From NCBI GenBank assembly GCA_964636985.1, contig CAZWSX010000011.1:1-64000 (forward strand): a stretch of DNA of 64,000 nt. Reading direction: 5' to 3'. The position numbers and the translations under genes are program-made. Positions 34,875 to 43,822 of the stretch are shown in pieces. This stretch comes from CAZWSX01 sp964636985. GTDB taxonomy: Bacteria > Planctomycetota > Planctomycetia > Pirellulales > Pirellulaceae. How positions within the stretch are numbered: position 1 is the first letter of the stretch; every line of letters begins with the position of its first letter. The notes beneath the pieces are model-generated. The model worked only from the letters and a program-made list of their open reading frames with translations, was not told the DNA's origin and did no database searches.

Positions 34875-36208
34875 TTGTTCTCGCCTTGATTAAGAAATGC
34901 CCGCACTTCCGACACACCGCGTTGATACATCTCTGCGAATTTCGCTGCCTCTTCAGGGGCGAGCGGACCAGTCGCAAGCACGCGAAACAATGACCGGACT
35001 TTAGTTATCCCGTGTTCGCGCTCAAGCGCCATTCGGAATGCACGAAGATCCCTTCCTCGATCTTCCCGATGGTCGAGGTCTTGTGAGAGCACATCGATAT
35101 TTGGCGTGCTATCTGCAATTCCTGCCCGTAGCATCGCTGCCCGACGGATAATGCACGGAACGCAGTAACCGCAATGCTGGCCCGGCCGAAATCCCTGAAA
35201 GCGTCCCGATTCCGAGTGCGAGCAGGACATTGATCGTGGGGCGGTGGCTTTGATTAGCCCCTTATCCTTGCAGTTTCCGACCATCTCCCCTTTCGTCATG
35301 AAACGATACGGAAGGCTCAACTTTGTACTCAGTCCCACCTTCTTTAATAGCTTTCGATAGAGCGCAATGTAGTGTGGATGTGTTGTTCGCGTGCTGCAGC
35401 TTCCGCTACGAGACGGAGCAAGCGGGACGTTCAGTGAAATGAGTCCGTTCTCTGCTATTGTGAGAACTTCTCCACCCTTTGCCCCCTCAGCTACGGCAAC
35501 CCCGAGCGAAAAGAAAAGAAATGAACGTGAGCGCATTGTCGGCTCTCCGTCCTTCGCCTTAAGTTTCTTCGGCTGCACATGAAACATGAATGGCACCGCT
35601 TGATCCTCGAACTTTTTAATCAGTGATTCAAGCAAACCCTCTTGGACCTTGTTGGTGATTCCGGCACCGTGGTGTCCAATGAGTGCCACACGGTTGCCGC
35701 TGGAAAGAAGATCAATCGCCCCAACGAGCGAGTCGAGCCCGCCTGAAAAGAGACAGAATTGGTCAATCGACCCCATCTTTTTCTTCTTGCCCCTTTTCGT
35801 CTTTGGCTTCTTTAATTTAGGCCAACCTCCGGACTCTCGAAAATCAATTGTCCATTCGTCGCCGGTCAAAAACTCAAGAGTTCTTTCGACAGTTTCCCTT
35901 GCGCCTTTCCATTTCTCAAGATCGCTTACTGGAAGATAGAGATGCAGATCCCGTTTCCAGCGATCTGACCCCGTCTTGCGCGGGATTCTAAGGTCCGCTG
36001 AGTACACAGACATAGCTAGAAGGAGCAGGTCTCTTACCTTGTCGCTAAGCGAGATGTCCGCGAACTGCGAGAGCTTTCGAAACACGTCATAGCCAACGTG
36101 CCATGGATCGCCCGGGCGCTCAAATGGGAGCAGAAGGCGCGGCTCATCCCCGATTTCGGGAAAAAATGTGTCCTCATTTCCCAATCTACAAACCAGGTGC
36201 CAGGTCAC
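34871..36208 (-). CDS. qatC: QatC: QueC-like PP-loop ATPase of the Qat defence system
   Basis: The 445-residue protein has the PP-loop LFSGGLDSLVGAIDLL near residue 152, a conserved SMSCSHSESGRFQGFRPGQH segment and a zinc-binding GYCVPCIIRRAAM cluster, as in QueC enzymes that form the preQ0 nucleobase. In Qat systems the QueC-like subunit is thought to modify protein or nucleic acid substrates during defence. The N-terminal 140 residues are specific to this family. Its start overlaps the end of qatB by four bases, and it is followed by qatD, also with an overlap. Confidence 0.88.
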   Translation of the reverse strand: MTWHLVCRLGNEDTFFPEIGDEPRLLLPFERPGDPWHVGYDVFRKLSQFADISLSDKVRDLLLLAMSVYSADLRIPRKTGSDRWKRDLHLYLPVSDLEKWKGARETVERTLEFLTGDEWTIDFRESGGWPKLKKPKTKRGKKKKMGSIDQFCLFSGGLDSLVGAIDLLSSGNRVALIGHHGAGITNKVQEGLLESLIKKFEDQAVPFMFHVQPKKLKAKDGEPTMRSRSFLFFSLGVAVAEGAKGGEVLTIAENGLISLNVPLAPSRSGSCSTRTTHPHYIALYRKLLKKVGLSTKLSLPYRFMTKGEMVGNCKDKGLIKATAPRSMSCSHSESGRFQGFRPGQHCGYCVPCIIRRAAMLRAGIADSTPNIDVLSQDLDHREDRGRDLRAFRMALEREHGITKVRSLFRVLATGPLAPEEAAKFAEMYQRGVSEVRAFLNQGENK

Positions 36209-37071
36209 TTCGAGCCTCCAATGAAAGCGTAAGCATCCTCGTAGATTTTTTGCACAAAGTCTCGCCCTTCCTTTCCCTTCCAGTTCATTTCCAAAACATC
36301 CTGTTTCGAGAGATCGAACTTCACGGAATCACGAACGTACTGTTTCATCTCTCCTTCAAGCCGAACGGCCTCGGCCGCGGTTACAGATTTCTCTTCTATC
36401 TTTCGACCGAGATCGATGAGCCATCGCTCATACACATACGCCGAAACGGACACAACAACCGCTTCTTCAACCAAGTCTTTGTCGAGCTTTCCAAAGACCG
36501 AATCGGCGTCGGTGTCGTTTAAGACAAGTTTTTCATAGAGAAAGCAAAGCGATTCGGAAATAGCGTCGCGCCCTGCAATTTCCTCACGTGAACTTCCGTC
36601 AGGAGCGATCGCGTTCATTAGTCCTGCAAAAACCGTGTCCACGTCCTTTCCCACAAGAGACGAGAGCCTTAGCTCTCGCAGTGCTTCGCCAAGGCCCCGT
36701 GAAATCGTCGCTGCAAGGAATGCACCAAGTGAAGCGGTGCTCCGCCTTCCTGAACGCGCGGCGTTTGCAGCGCGACGACTACCGCCCATCGCCCGCACAT
36801 ATGCTTTTCCTGCCTTTCTGAAGCTGCTTCCTCGTCCTTTCTCTTTGGCAGCGGCGCCGAGTCGATTCTTAGCTGATCGCCATGGTAAGTGAGGTGTGAC
36901 AGGGACCGCAGGCGGCGAGACGGTCGGCGTCGGTTGCGCGGGGGAATCGTTGGGCTGAGTGCCAGGGGTTATGGGCACTTCCGTAGGAGGAGTATCCGGA
37001 GGGAGAAGTGCCCATTTGGGCAATAAGCTCGGTCGATCCGCTGGCCCAAGAAATGAAGACTGTGTACCCAT
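36205..37071 (-). CDS. qatB: QatB: Qat defence subunit of unknown activity
   Basis: The 288-residue protein has a proline/threonine-rich N-terminus (PPTEVPITPGTQPNDSPAQP), then a glycine-arginine stretch followed by a helical domain (VRAMGGSRRAANAARSGRRS, GAFLAATISRGLGEALREL) and ends WKGKEGRDFVQKIYEDAYAF. QatB proteins have no catalytic motif; recent work places them as partners of QatC, with a modifiable N-terminus, which I recall only in outline. Identification depends on position between qatA and qatC and on length. Confidence 0.8.
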   Translation of the reverse strand: MGTQSSFLGPADRPSLLPKWALLPPDTPPTEVPITPGTQPNDSPAQPTPTVSPPAVPVTPHLPWRSAKNRLGAAAKEKGRGSSFRKAGKAYVRAMGGSRRAANAARSGRRSTASLGAFLAATISRGLGEALRELRLSSLVGKDVDTVFAGLMNAIAPDGSSREEIAGRDAISESLCFLYEKLVLNDTDADSVFGKLDKDLVEEAVVVSVSAYVYERWLIDLGRKIEEKSVTAAEAVRLEGEMKQYVRDSVKFDLSKQDVLEMNWKGKEGRDFVQKIYEDAYAFIGGSK

Positions 37072-37078
37072 ATCTTCA

Positions 37079-39025
37079 CTAATAGTCCTTTAGCGCTCTG
37101 GTTGCGGCGGTTTTTAGCCGCTCGACCGGACTTTCTTGCCAACGTTTAAAGAGTGCCTGTGCGGCGGATTTATTTGCGCCGTCCGAAGCTAGGTGCTTGA
37201 TTCTAGGGCAACAAGCGATCGGAATGTCATCATGTTTTAGACTTTCGAGAAGTATGAGAAGCTGTGAGAAGAGTTCTATTCTCGTGCTCACGAAGTCAAT
37301 CGTACGGTAGAGAGATGAGCTCTCAGACGATAACGACTCGTCCTTGCGCACTAGTGCCGCAAGTCCGTCAAAAACAGCTGCAGCGTCACTCGGCCCTAAG
37401 TCTTTGGCCTTTGGGAGAGCGTTTTTCCGAACTGCGTCGCTTTTGTGCGTGACCTCTGCGAGAATCTCTTGTGCACGAGGCGACAGGCGATGAATTGCGC
37501 CACCGAGTGAACCGAGATGATCGCGTGCAAAATAGAAATATGGCGCGAGGTTTTCCTCAGCGAGACGCGGCTCGATTTTGATCCACTCGCGAACCCAGTT
37601 GTCAGACAACCAGGAGGGTAACTCGTCATCTCCTCGCTGCGCCTTGACAGCCTTCTTTGTGGGACGATTCCCATCCTCTTTTGATTCGCCTGCTTCCCCG
37701 ACGTCGCTGTCAGCTTCAAGCAGAATGCTCTCCGCCAAGGAGATTTCCGCTGGCTTCCCTCCCTGCTCGGCTTGTAGCTCCGCCAGCTTTTTGAACGATT
37801 CCGTTTTGAAGTATTCAAGTAGCATTAGCTTTGCAAGAACCCGCTTCTTCAGATCGACCCCCCGCGACTTTGCCATATCGCTTCGCATAATCAGGGTGTT
37901 TAAGAAGCGCTTACACTGACGCGGGTTCCCTGAGAGAATGCTGGCGAGCACGGGACCTATTCGTTGGGCGAGCAAAAGATCTTCATCAAGCTCCGCCGGC
38001 AGGGTCCCAAGAATTTTTTGCGCAATCTCGCGATTGAAACGAACACCCAGAAGGTTTTCTGTATTGGATGTGAGGATACAATTTCTCGCGGCATCGAATT
38101 TTTCCGCATCCAGATTCGCCTTTCGAGTAAATAGCAGATTGATGTAGCTTTCTATTTCGCCTCGCCCAAGAGGAGGAACCCGAATGGGAAACTGGACCAA
38201 CTTTTCAAGATAGTCTCTCCCTACTTCGGCTCGTTCGCCGGGAAGTTCGGGAAATCGCTTCCTCACGGCATATTTTACGAGGCGTTCATCCGCACCCAAG
38301 ATGAACGCCGTGCGAGGCACGAAAAGGAATAACTTTATCGCCTCTAGTGTTTCGATGATTGTATCTGGCATGCACCGGTCTAGGTCGTCAATTAGTACGA
38401 CCAGCGTCTTTACATTCGTCTGTTCGAGAAGGTTGGCGAAATCCGTTCGAAATTCTCGAATGCCCTTCCTGAGGGCCCTACCAGGATCGTTTTCGAGTTC
38501 CTTCTCGATATCGCCAGGCGTCATTTTCTCTATACCTTCAAGTGTTTCGTCCGCTTTGGTCAGGAGTTCCGATGCGAGCTTTGCACCATCAGTGAACAGA
38601 CTCGCGCCCGCACCCACGGGGCCTCCGACCATGAAGCCGGCACTTGCACGTCCCACGACTCCTGCAATTCGGAGCCACTGGATTTTCTTGACGAGCTTAA
38701 GTGCCGTCGATTTTGCTACCTCCTTTACCGTTGAGCCAAGGGTACGCTTATCGACGATCTCATCAATGATCGTTCCCATGAGCGCGGCCTTAGCGTCGTC
38801 GTAACCCTCGAAGAGCCATCCATTGAATGACAAGATGAGAACGGACTTGTCTTTTTCGAGTTCCTCTTTAACCATCTTTAAGAGACTCGATTTTCCGCTT
38901 CCCCAGTCCCCGAAGACTCCGATTGTTGCCGGGAGCAAGTGCTCATTCGTGACGATCGAACAGACGGTGGCGACCAAATGTTGAAAACCCAAGAGGTCAC
39001 TATCTGCTTCGTTGTCCGACCACAT
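37079..39025 (-). CDS. qatA: QatA: KAP-family P-loop ATPase of the Qat defence system
   Basis: The 648-residue protein is a KAP P-loop NTPase: Walker A IGVFGDWGSGKSSLLKMV near residue 37, a hydrophobic insert with a possible membrane-associating helix (GFMVGGPVGAGASLF), and Walker B VVLIDDLDRCMPDTI near residue 208, followed by the sensor region RTAFILGADERLV. It is the first gene of a four-gene minus-strand operon (gap of seven bases to qatB, then overlaps), with the Qat order A-B-C-D. ATP hydrolysis by QatA is needed for defence in studied systems. Upstream 39026-39159 should hold the promoter. Confidence 0.9.
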   Translation of the reverse strand: MWSDNEADSDLLGFQHLVATVCSIVTNEHLLPATIGVFGDWGSGKSSLLKMVKEELEKDKSVLILSFNGWLFEGYDDAKAALMGTIIDEIVDKRTLGSTVKEVAKSTALKLVKKIQWLRIAGVVGRASAGFMVGGPVGAGASLFTDGAKLASELLTKADETLEGIEKMTPGDIEKELENDPGRALRKGIREFRTDFANLLEQTNVKTLVVLIDDLDRCMPDTIIETLEAIKLFLFVPRTAFILGADERLVKYAVRKRFPELPGERAEVGRDYLEKLVQFPIRVPPLGRGEIESYINLLFTRKANLDAEKFDAARNCILTSNTENLLGVRFNREIAQKILGTLPAELDEDLLLAQRIGPVLASILSGNPRQCKRFLNTLIMRSDMAKSRGVDLKKRVLAKLMLLEYFKTESFKKLAELQAEQGGKPAEISLAESILLEADSDVGEAGESKEDGNRPTKKAVKAQRGDDELPSWLSDNWVREWIKIEPRLAEENLAPYFYFARDHLGSLGGAIHRLSPRAQEILAEVTHKSDAVRKNALPKAKDLGPSDAAAVFDGLAALVRKDESLSSESSSLYRTIDFVSTRIELFSQLLILLESLKHDDIPIACCPRIKHLASDGANKSAAQALFKRWQESPVERLKTAATRALKDY

Positions 39026-39159
39026 GATACTCTCCTTTTCAGGGCGCCTTACTCTTTCAACAGACGTCTACGCAGGAGTGCTCTTAACCAAAGTAAACAG
39101 CATGCAACATTTCTTAGATCGTAGGTACGGTCAGGGAAATCCAGTCGAGCGATGAGGCG

Positions 39160-41097
39160 TTAAGGACGGTGCTGAATCGCCATATCCCAAAACTCATCGC
39201 CGTAAATGTGACGAACGACCTCCATTCGCATGACATCCGTCGTGCCGTCTGCAATTCGAAGCCCATGCAGATCGCGAAGACGGTCTCCGACGTCAACGAG
39301 AGTAGAGTAGCCTTCGCCCCCAAATGCCCTAACGGCGGCATCGACAGCACGTTGGGCAATTTCCACGCCTTCGGCTTTTAGGCCACAGATCAGTGCGCGA
39401 GTTTCGCGATCATAGCCATGATCATCGATCCTCTTGGCTGCCTCCCTCGCAAGGGCAGTCGCCATCCTCAATTCGATGGTAAACTGCCCCAGCTGCTGCT
39501 GTAGGTGGGTGAACCGACCAATTGGGCCACCGAAGGCTTCACGGGTCTTGAGACGTTCGGCCATCTGCTCAAGGGCTTGCTCGCCCGTTCCGATAGCTGC
39601 TGCCGATTGCATTAGCCTCCAGTAGAGGAAATGCTCGAAGAATGTCTTCAAGCCTTCGCCGTCGTCGCCAACCATGTAGGCATCCGGCACGAACATTTCG
39701 TCGAAAGTGAGTCCTCCGAACGAGTTACCGGTCAGTCCATGGGCCGTGAGCGTCTCTAATTTCAACCCTGGATGATCGATAGGCACCACAAACACACTGA
39801 GTTTGCCAGCTTTACCGGTCGTCCCTTGAGTGAAAATGATTACGTGGCTCGCCTGCTCCAGTCGCGCGTTGAATCTTTTGACTCCACTTAGCAGGTAACC
39901 GCCTTCCGCCTTTCTTGCAGCACTTTTGATTCCCGCCACATTGCTTCCGACTTCGGGTTCAGTAATGGCGATAGCCATGTAACCATCACCACGCGCGATC
40001 TGCTTAACAATTTCGAGAATCTCGGGGTTCTTCGATTTCAACAAGACACGTGCGTGTGCTGCCCCGACGATATCCCGAAAATTCAAATTGAATCGTCCTG
40101 CGTGCCGGAATACTTCGAATGTTTGGCTCGCCGTCCACTCGCTTCCTCCATAGGCCCTGGGAAGATCAAGTGCTGGCAACCCAAAGTCGGCCCCTCTTTT
40201 TCGCCACACCCTTGGCGAAACGAAGTCGTCCGTGGGCCTAAGTTCCTCTGCTAACTTCGAGATTCTAGCCTTTACGTCTTCAACACTCAGAGAAGCATTT
40301 TTCGCCTGCGCTGAGGATCCGTCTTCAACGACCGTAAACGTGAAGACTGTGTTGATCTCACTGACGTTCGGCGAGGGAGGAACGCCAGGCGGCCGCAAAA
40401 GAAAGGCTCGCTTCCTTGGGGAAGTTCCACCGCCCTTAAATTCAATCCTGTATCGATGGTCCTTTTCAGGTCGCGCGGGATCGAGCACAACAATTTCATC
40501 GTCTTCTTTGGCAACCAGGAGGACGAAATGACGACCGAGTGGTTCACTATCTTTGGGGGATACTGTGTAGCTAATTAGCTTGAGCTGATTCGGTGCAAGC
40601 GAGAGATCCGGTCCAAGCTCGCCCGACCAGCGCTCGCCGTTCGAGGCATATCGCGAATTTATGGCGGATTGAATTTGGCAGTCAATCGTCGCTTCATCAA
40701 AGTACCGTTCGTCGTAAAACGCGATTAATCTGCGAAGTTGATCATTCGTTACCCTACCGTTAAGCAATTCCGGCTGGTTAGAAAACGCGGCCAGGACAGC
40801 ACGATGGGGATTGTTGAGCACACCCCTTCCCGCCATCGTTCGAAGCACTTGTATCGCATCAACAGCGGCAGCGCTGGCGCACGCGCCGCCCCCTCCCTCC
40901 CGGATGACTGTGTCTAATTCGCTTTGAACCACAAATGGGTTGGCGTTCGTGGAATGCGTATCTCGCAGTCGAGTTACCGCAGCACAAACGTCAGCAGCAA
41001 TTGGACTGTGTGGCGCTGAAGAATCCTGGCCCCTCGCTTGCGAATACACTGCAAGAGTCAAAACGAACAACGCCAGCAAGTGTTTGTATAAGGGCAT
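39160..41097 (-). CDS. Fusion of C39-like cysteine peptidase domain and acyl-CoA dehydrogenase
   Basis: I start at the ATG at 41097, which gives a signal peptide (LLALFVLTLAVYSQARG). Residues 60-250 look like a papain-like C39-type domain: EGGGGACASAAAVDAIQVL with C73, a GRHFVLLVAKEDD strand with the histidine near 193, and VVLDPARP with the aspartate. Residues 285-645 form an acyl-CoA dehydrogenase: AIAITEPEVGSNVAG (FAD and substrate strand), RFNARLEQASHVIIFTQG, RLMQSAAAIGTGEQALEQMA and the terminal GLRIADGTTDVMRMEVVRHI, where the usual catalytic glutamate position carries Asp. A secreted flavoenzyme of this type joined to a peptidase-like domain is very unusual. The frame shows no sign of a recent join. 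Confidence 0.75.
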   Translation of the reverse strand: MPLYKHLLALFVLTLAVYSQARGQDSSAPHSPIAADVCAAVTRLRDTHSTNANPFVVQSELDTVIREGGGGACASAAAVDAIQVLRTMAGRGVLNNPHRAVLAAFSNQPELLNGRVTNDQLRRLIAFYDERYFDEATIDCQIQSAINSRYASNGERWSGELGPDLSLAPNQLKLISYTVSPKDSEPLGRHFVLLVAKEDDEIVVLDPARPEKDHRYRIEFKGGGTSPRKRAFLLRPPGVPPSPNVSEINTVFTFTVVEDGSSAQAKNASLSVEDVKARISKLAEELRPTDDFVSPRVWRKRGADFGLPALDLPRAYGGSEWTASQTFEVFRHAGRFNLNFRDIVGAAHARVLLKSKNPEILEIVKQIARGDGYMAIAITEPEVGSNVAGIKSAARKAEGGYLLSGVKRFNARLEQASHVIIFTQGTTGKAGKLSVFVVPIDHPGLKLETLTAHGLTGNSFGGLTFDEMFVPDAYMVGDDGEGLKTFFEHFLYWRLMQSAAAIGTGEQALEQMAERLKTREAFGGPIGRFTHLQQQLGQFTIELRMATALAREAAKRIDDHGYDRETRALICGLKAEGVEIAQRAVDAAVRAFGGEGYSTLVDVGDRLRDLHGLRIADGTTDVMRMEVVRHIYGDEFWDMAIQHRP

Positions 41098-41191
41098 GGG
41101 AGATCTCGCGATTGTAATTTTCAAGGTGTTCGACACGATCAGACTAACACTGTAACGTCGCATAAGCGATGACATGACCAATGGAATAAGA

Positions 41192-42244
41192 CTAGGGCCC
41201 AACCTGCTCCTTGATGCAATTGAGATAGTGTTCCATCGAGTGGTCTTCGATTCGGGGGTTTGCCGCCTGAACTCCGGCAGTCTGGCCGCGACGTCCTACG
41301 GCAACTCCCCTCAGTTCCTCTCGGTGGTCGGCAACTGCCTCCCTGTCATCTTCATCCGACTGCTTTGCCGCGATTTCATCTACCGGTGTCGATTCAAGGT
41401 CGCTGGTTCGCTGGTAGCTTCCGTTCTGAAAGTGAATCTCGTCGGCGAAGTGGCGGTAGTTCGGCGGAACTCGCGGAACAATATCCCGCCCATGGATGAA
41501 ACGAAGCGTCCGATCGCCAATTACTGGTCGAAGATTCTTTCGCAGCAACGGTCCCAACAACCGTGGCTGTCCAAAAGTCACGATGCCGGCAATCGTTCGC
41601 CCTTGCGAAAACGCCAAGTCGTGTCCGCAGGCCATAGCCTCGGCACCCCCCAAGCTGTGGCCGGTGATCCAGATCTGGTCGTTCGGAAACTTCGCTATCT
41701 CAGCATCGATGGCCGGCTTAAAACGCTGGTAAGCATTGTGGAAACCTCGATGCATCGCACCACCCGGAACAGGTTCGCGACGGATCCTCCCGTTAGTGAA
41801 CCAGTCTGCAAGATCGTCGGTCGTTCCTTGGAATACGATTACAGTCACGCCAGGCCGATGACAGATCCAAGCTACTAAGTTCTCACTGACTAGTGCCCGC
41901 CCCGATTCAAAGCCAAGTTGTCGCGACTGTTCGGCGGCTGAATCGAGCGTTCCGTAGACGCGCAGGCTTAATTCGGCCAATACAAGCCCTGCCAGAAATG
42001 CGTCGTCGTCCGAAGCGGCTACAAGAGGCGTCTCCAATCGCTTTCCTGAACGACCAATGGGGTCGAGCTTTTTTTTCGTCCCCGATTCTTCGATCTGGAC
42101 GAGCCTTTCCCTCGTCATCCAATGGAAAGTGCCCAGGGCGCCGGCGCCTCCGCACAACAGCAAAAATACGATGCAGCCACACGAGCAAACGAGGAGTGGC
42201 CACTTGCTTGCTGCCAAATCAGAAGGCTGAGTTTCACCTGCCAT
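41192..42244 (-). CDS. Class 3 lipase-like alpha/beta hydrolase, membrane anchored
   Basis: One N-terminal transmembrane helix (LLVCSCGCIVFLLLCGGAGA) anchors the protein. The lipase class 3 domain follows: VIVFQGTTDDLADWFTN holds the oxyanion strand, GAMHRGFHNAYQRF the family helix, and IWITGHSLGGAEAMACGHDL the catalytic serine in GHSLG. A later GRDIVPRVPP segment carries the acid residue and FADEIHF may supply the histidine. Such enzymes hydrolyse acylglycerols or other esters. The ATG lies at 42244. The C-terminal 60 residues are polar. It sits downstream of nothing obvious and is probably transcribed alone. Confidence 0.8.
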   Translation of the reverse strand: MAGETQPSDLAASKWPLLVCSCGCIVFLLLCGGAGALGTFHWMTRERLVQIEESGTKKKLDPIGRSGKRLETPLVAASDDDAFLAGLVLAELSLRVYGTLDSAAEQSRQLGFESGRALVSENLVAWICHRPGVTVIVFQGTTDDLADWFTNGRIRREPVPGGAMHRGFHNAYQRFKPAIDAEIAKFPNDQIWITGHSLGGAEAMACGHDLAFSQGRTIAGIVTFGQPRLLGPLLRKNLRPVIGDRTLRFIHGRDIVPRVPPNYRHFADEIHFQNGSYQRTSDLESTPVDEIAAKQSDEDDREAVADHREELRGVAVGRRGQTAGVQAANPRIEDHSMEHYLNCIKEQVGP

Positions 42245-42505
42245 TTATCCACCGAAACTATGAAATCCTGCTGGCACACTTGTCCGTGAGGTTGACGGCG
42301 TTCGGCCCTTATATCCAGGCTCACCGACCACGAGGCGATTCCAAACTAGGGTTTCTTTTAAGGTCGCATCTCGCACCTTTCCATCAGTTGGAAGTTACCA
42401 CTACTGCGAACGTCGATAGCAGTGAGGCCAAAGAATTGCCCCGGTGGCCCAACGACAACGGGGCTTTCTGTTTTTCGTGTGAACCGCACTCGATGGATCA
42501 ATCGC
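42245..42505. other. Short intergenic region
   Basis: No gene seen. It contains the promoter region of the lipase gene and the 3' flank of the secreted protein gene; no distinct signals were recognised. Confidence 0.3.
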
Positions 42506-42916
42506 TCACTCGACCTTGAACTTGAATGTCTTCGTGAGCGGATCTTGGCCCGGGATGGGCGACGTGACTTTCGTCGTGATCGCAACAGCTCCCTTGCCTG
42601 TTGGCTTGATGATGTACTCGCGGACATCAGCGCCAATCATTGTCTTCCCGTCTTTGGTCTGTCGCACCGCATAGGTCGCGACTATGCTGGCCGGCCCCTT
42701 GATAACGGGTTTCGCGAATGTCGAACCAGCGATCCCTTCGACGCGAATCCGGACGCACTCGTCCGTGCTGACTACGAGTTCGTGTTGGGTGTCGATGCCG
42801 TCCACGATGAGCCAAGTATCGTCACCCGCATTGTCTCCTTTTTCGTCAGCAACGACCAAAGAAGCTCCTGCAGCAACCAATGCCGCAACCATCCACCCTG
42901 CAATCCAAGGTTTCAT
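42506..42916 (-). CDS. Small secreted hypothetical protein (136 aa)
   Basis: A clear signal peptide (WMVAALVAAGASLVVADE) is followed by a beta-rich domain: TQHELVVSTDECVRIRVEGI, then KPVIKGPASIVATYAVRQTK and a terminal PLTKTFKFKVE strand. The layout suggests a periplasmic or secreted immunoglobulin-like beta sandwich. I do not recognise the family. It is divergently oriented to the ECF sigma factor gene with about 250 bases between, in which no gene or clear promoter was seen. Confidence 0.65.
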   Translation of the reverse strand: MKPWIAGWMVAALVAAGASLVVADEKGDNAGDDTWLIVDGIDTQHELVVSTDECVRIRVEGIAGSTFAKPVIKGPASIVATYAVRQTKDGKTMIGADVREYIIKPTGKGAVAITTKVTSPIPGQDPLTKTFKFKVE

Positions 42917-43171
42917 ATCGACTACCCCTTAAAATGAAGAAACAGACTGCTCTATCGGCGGAGTCACGTGAGTCCACCTCCATCAACAGGTACGCGATCG
43001 CCACAAGATTCTTGCAAATTATCGTCGCGGCCATCGCCGCACCTAAGTCCCTATGTCGCATGTACTTGCGGCGAGATGATTTTTCTAGACAATTGCTGCA
43101 AGAATCGTTCGCCAATGTCGTACCTGTGAAGGGCGTTGTGCGCTGAAACACTATCGATCGTGCGAGGTGGG

Positions 43172-43783
43172 ATGGATTCCGACAGCGATGACGTGCAGAA
43201 ATCAGCGCAATGCGTCACACCGGGCGCATCGCTCGACGCTGCGCGCTTCGCTGAGATGTTCGAGTTGGCCGAACCCAGAATTTACGGATTTGTTCTGAAC
43301 AGGGTCCGACACCGCGAGACGGCACACGATTTGACCCAGGAGACGTTCACGAAGGCATGGTCAAGCCGGACGACCTTCGATCCCGAACAAGATGACCTTG
43401 CATGGCTCATTGCGATTGCCACGAACGTGATTGTTGATCACGTCAAACACGTCCAGGCAAAAAAGAGAGATCCTCAAGCCGGGGGGAAGGTACCCCGCGG
43501 CGATGGCCGGTTTGCAACGGGTCCAAATTGCGATGCCGCCACTCATGAAGTCGTTGACCCAATAGCGAAACTGATCGATGCCGAGCGAATTGAAGCGATG
43601 AACGCCGCAATCGATCGTCTCGATCCTCCAAAGCGTCAAGCGATCGAGTTTCGCCAAGCCGGTCTTTCCTATGACGAAATCGCAGTCCGTATTTGCGTGA
43701 AGCCAGGTACCGTTGGATCGCTCGTCAGTAGAGCAGTTAAGGATTTGAAAGAAATGCTTGCCGCACACATTGAGAGACATTGA
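43172..43783 (+). CDS. ECF-type RNA polymerase sigma factor
   Basis: The ATG at 43172 has GAGGTGGG just upstream, better than the earlier GTG at 43136. Region 2 is visible in LAEPRIYGFVLNRVRHRETA, HDLTQETFTKAWSSRTTF and WLIAIATNVIVDHVKHVQAK; region 4 in RLDPPKRQAIEFRQAGLSYD and EIAVRICVKPGTVGSLVSRA. A long linker joins the two, as in planctomycete ECF factors. It directs RNA polymerase to a specific promoter set when released from its anti-sigma factor. The next gene, 39 bases downstream, starts with an H-x3-C-x2-C anti-sigma-like motif, so the pair is probably a sigma/anti-sigma unit. Confidence 0.88.
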   Translation: MDSDSDDVQKSAQCVTPGASLDAARFAEMFELAEPRIYGFVLNRVRHRETAHDLTQETFTKAWSSRTTFDPEQDDLAWLIAIATNVIVDHVKHVQAKKRDPQAGGKVPRGDGRFATGPNCDAATHEVVDPIAKLIDAERIEAMNAAIDRLDPPKRQAIEFRQAGLSYDEIAVRICVKPGTVGSLVSRAVKDLKEMLAAHIERH

Positions 43784-43822
43784 TGACGGTTCTTATCGAC
43801 GCAGTTGATCTGGAGAGCACTC

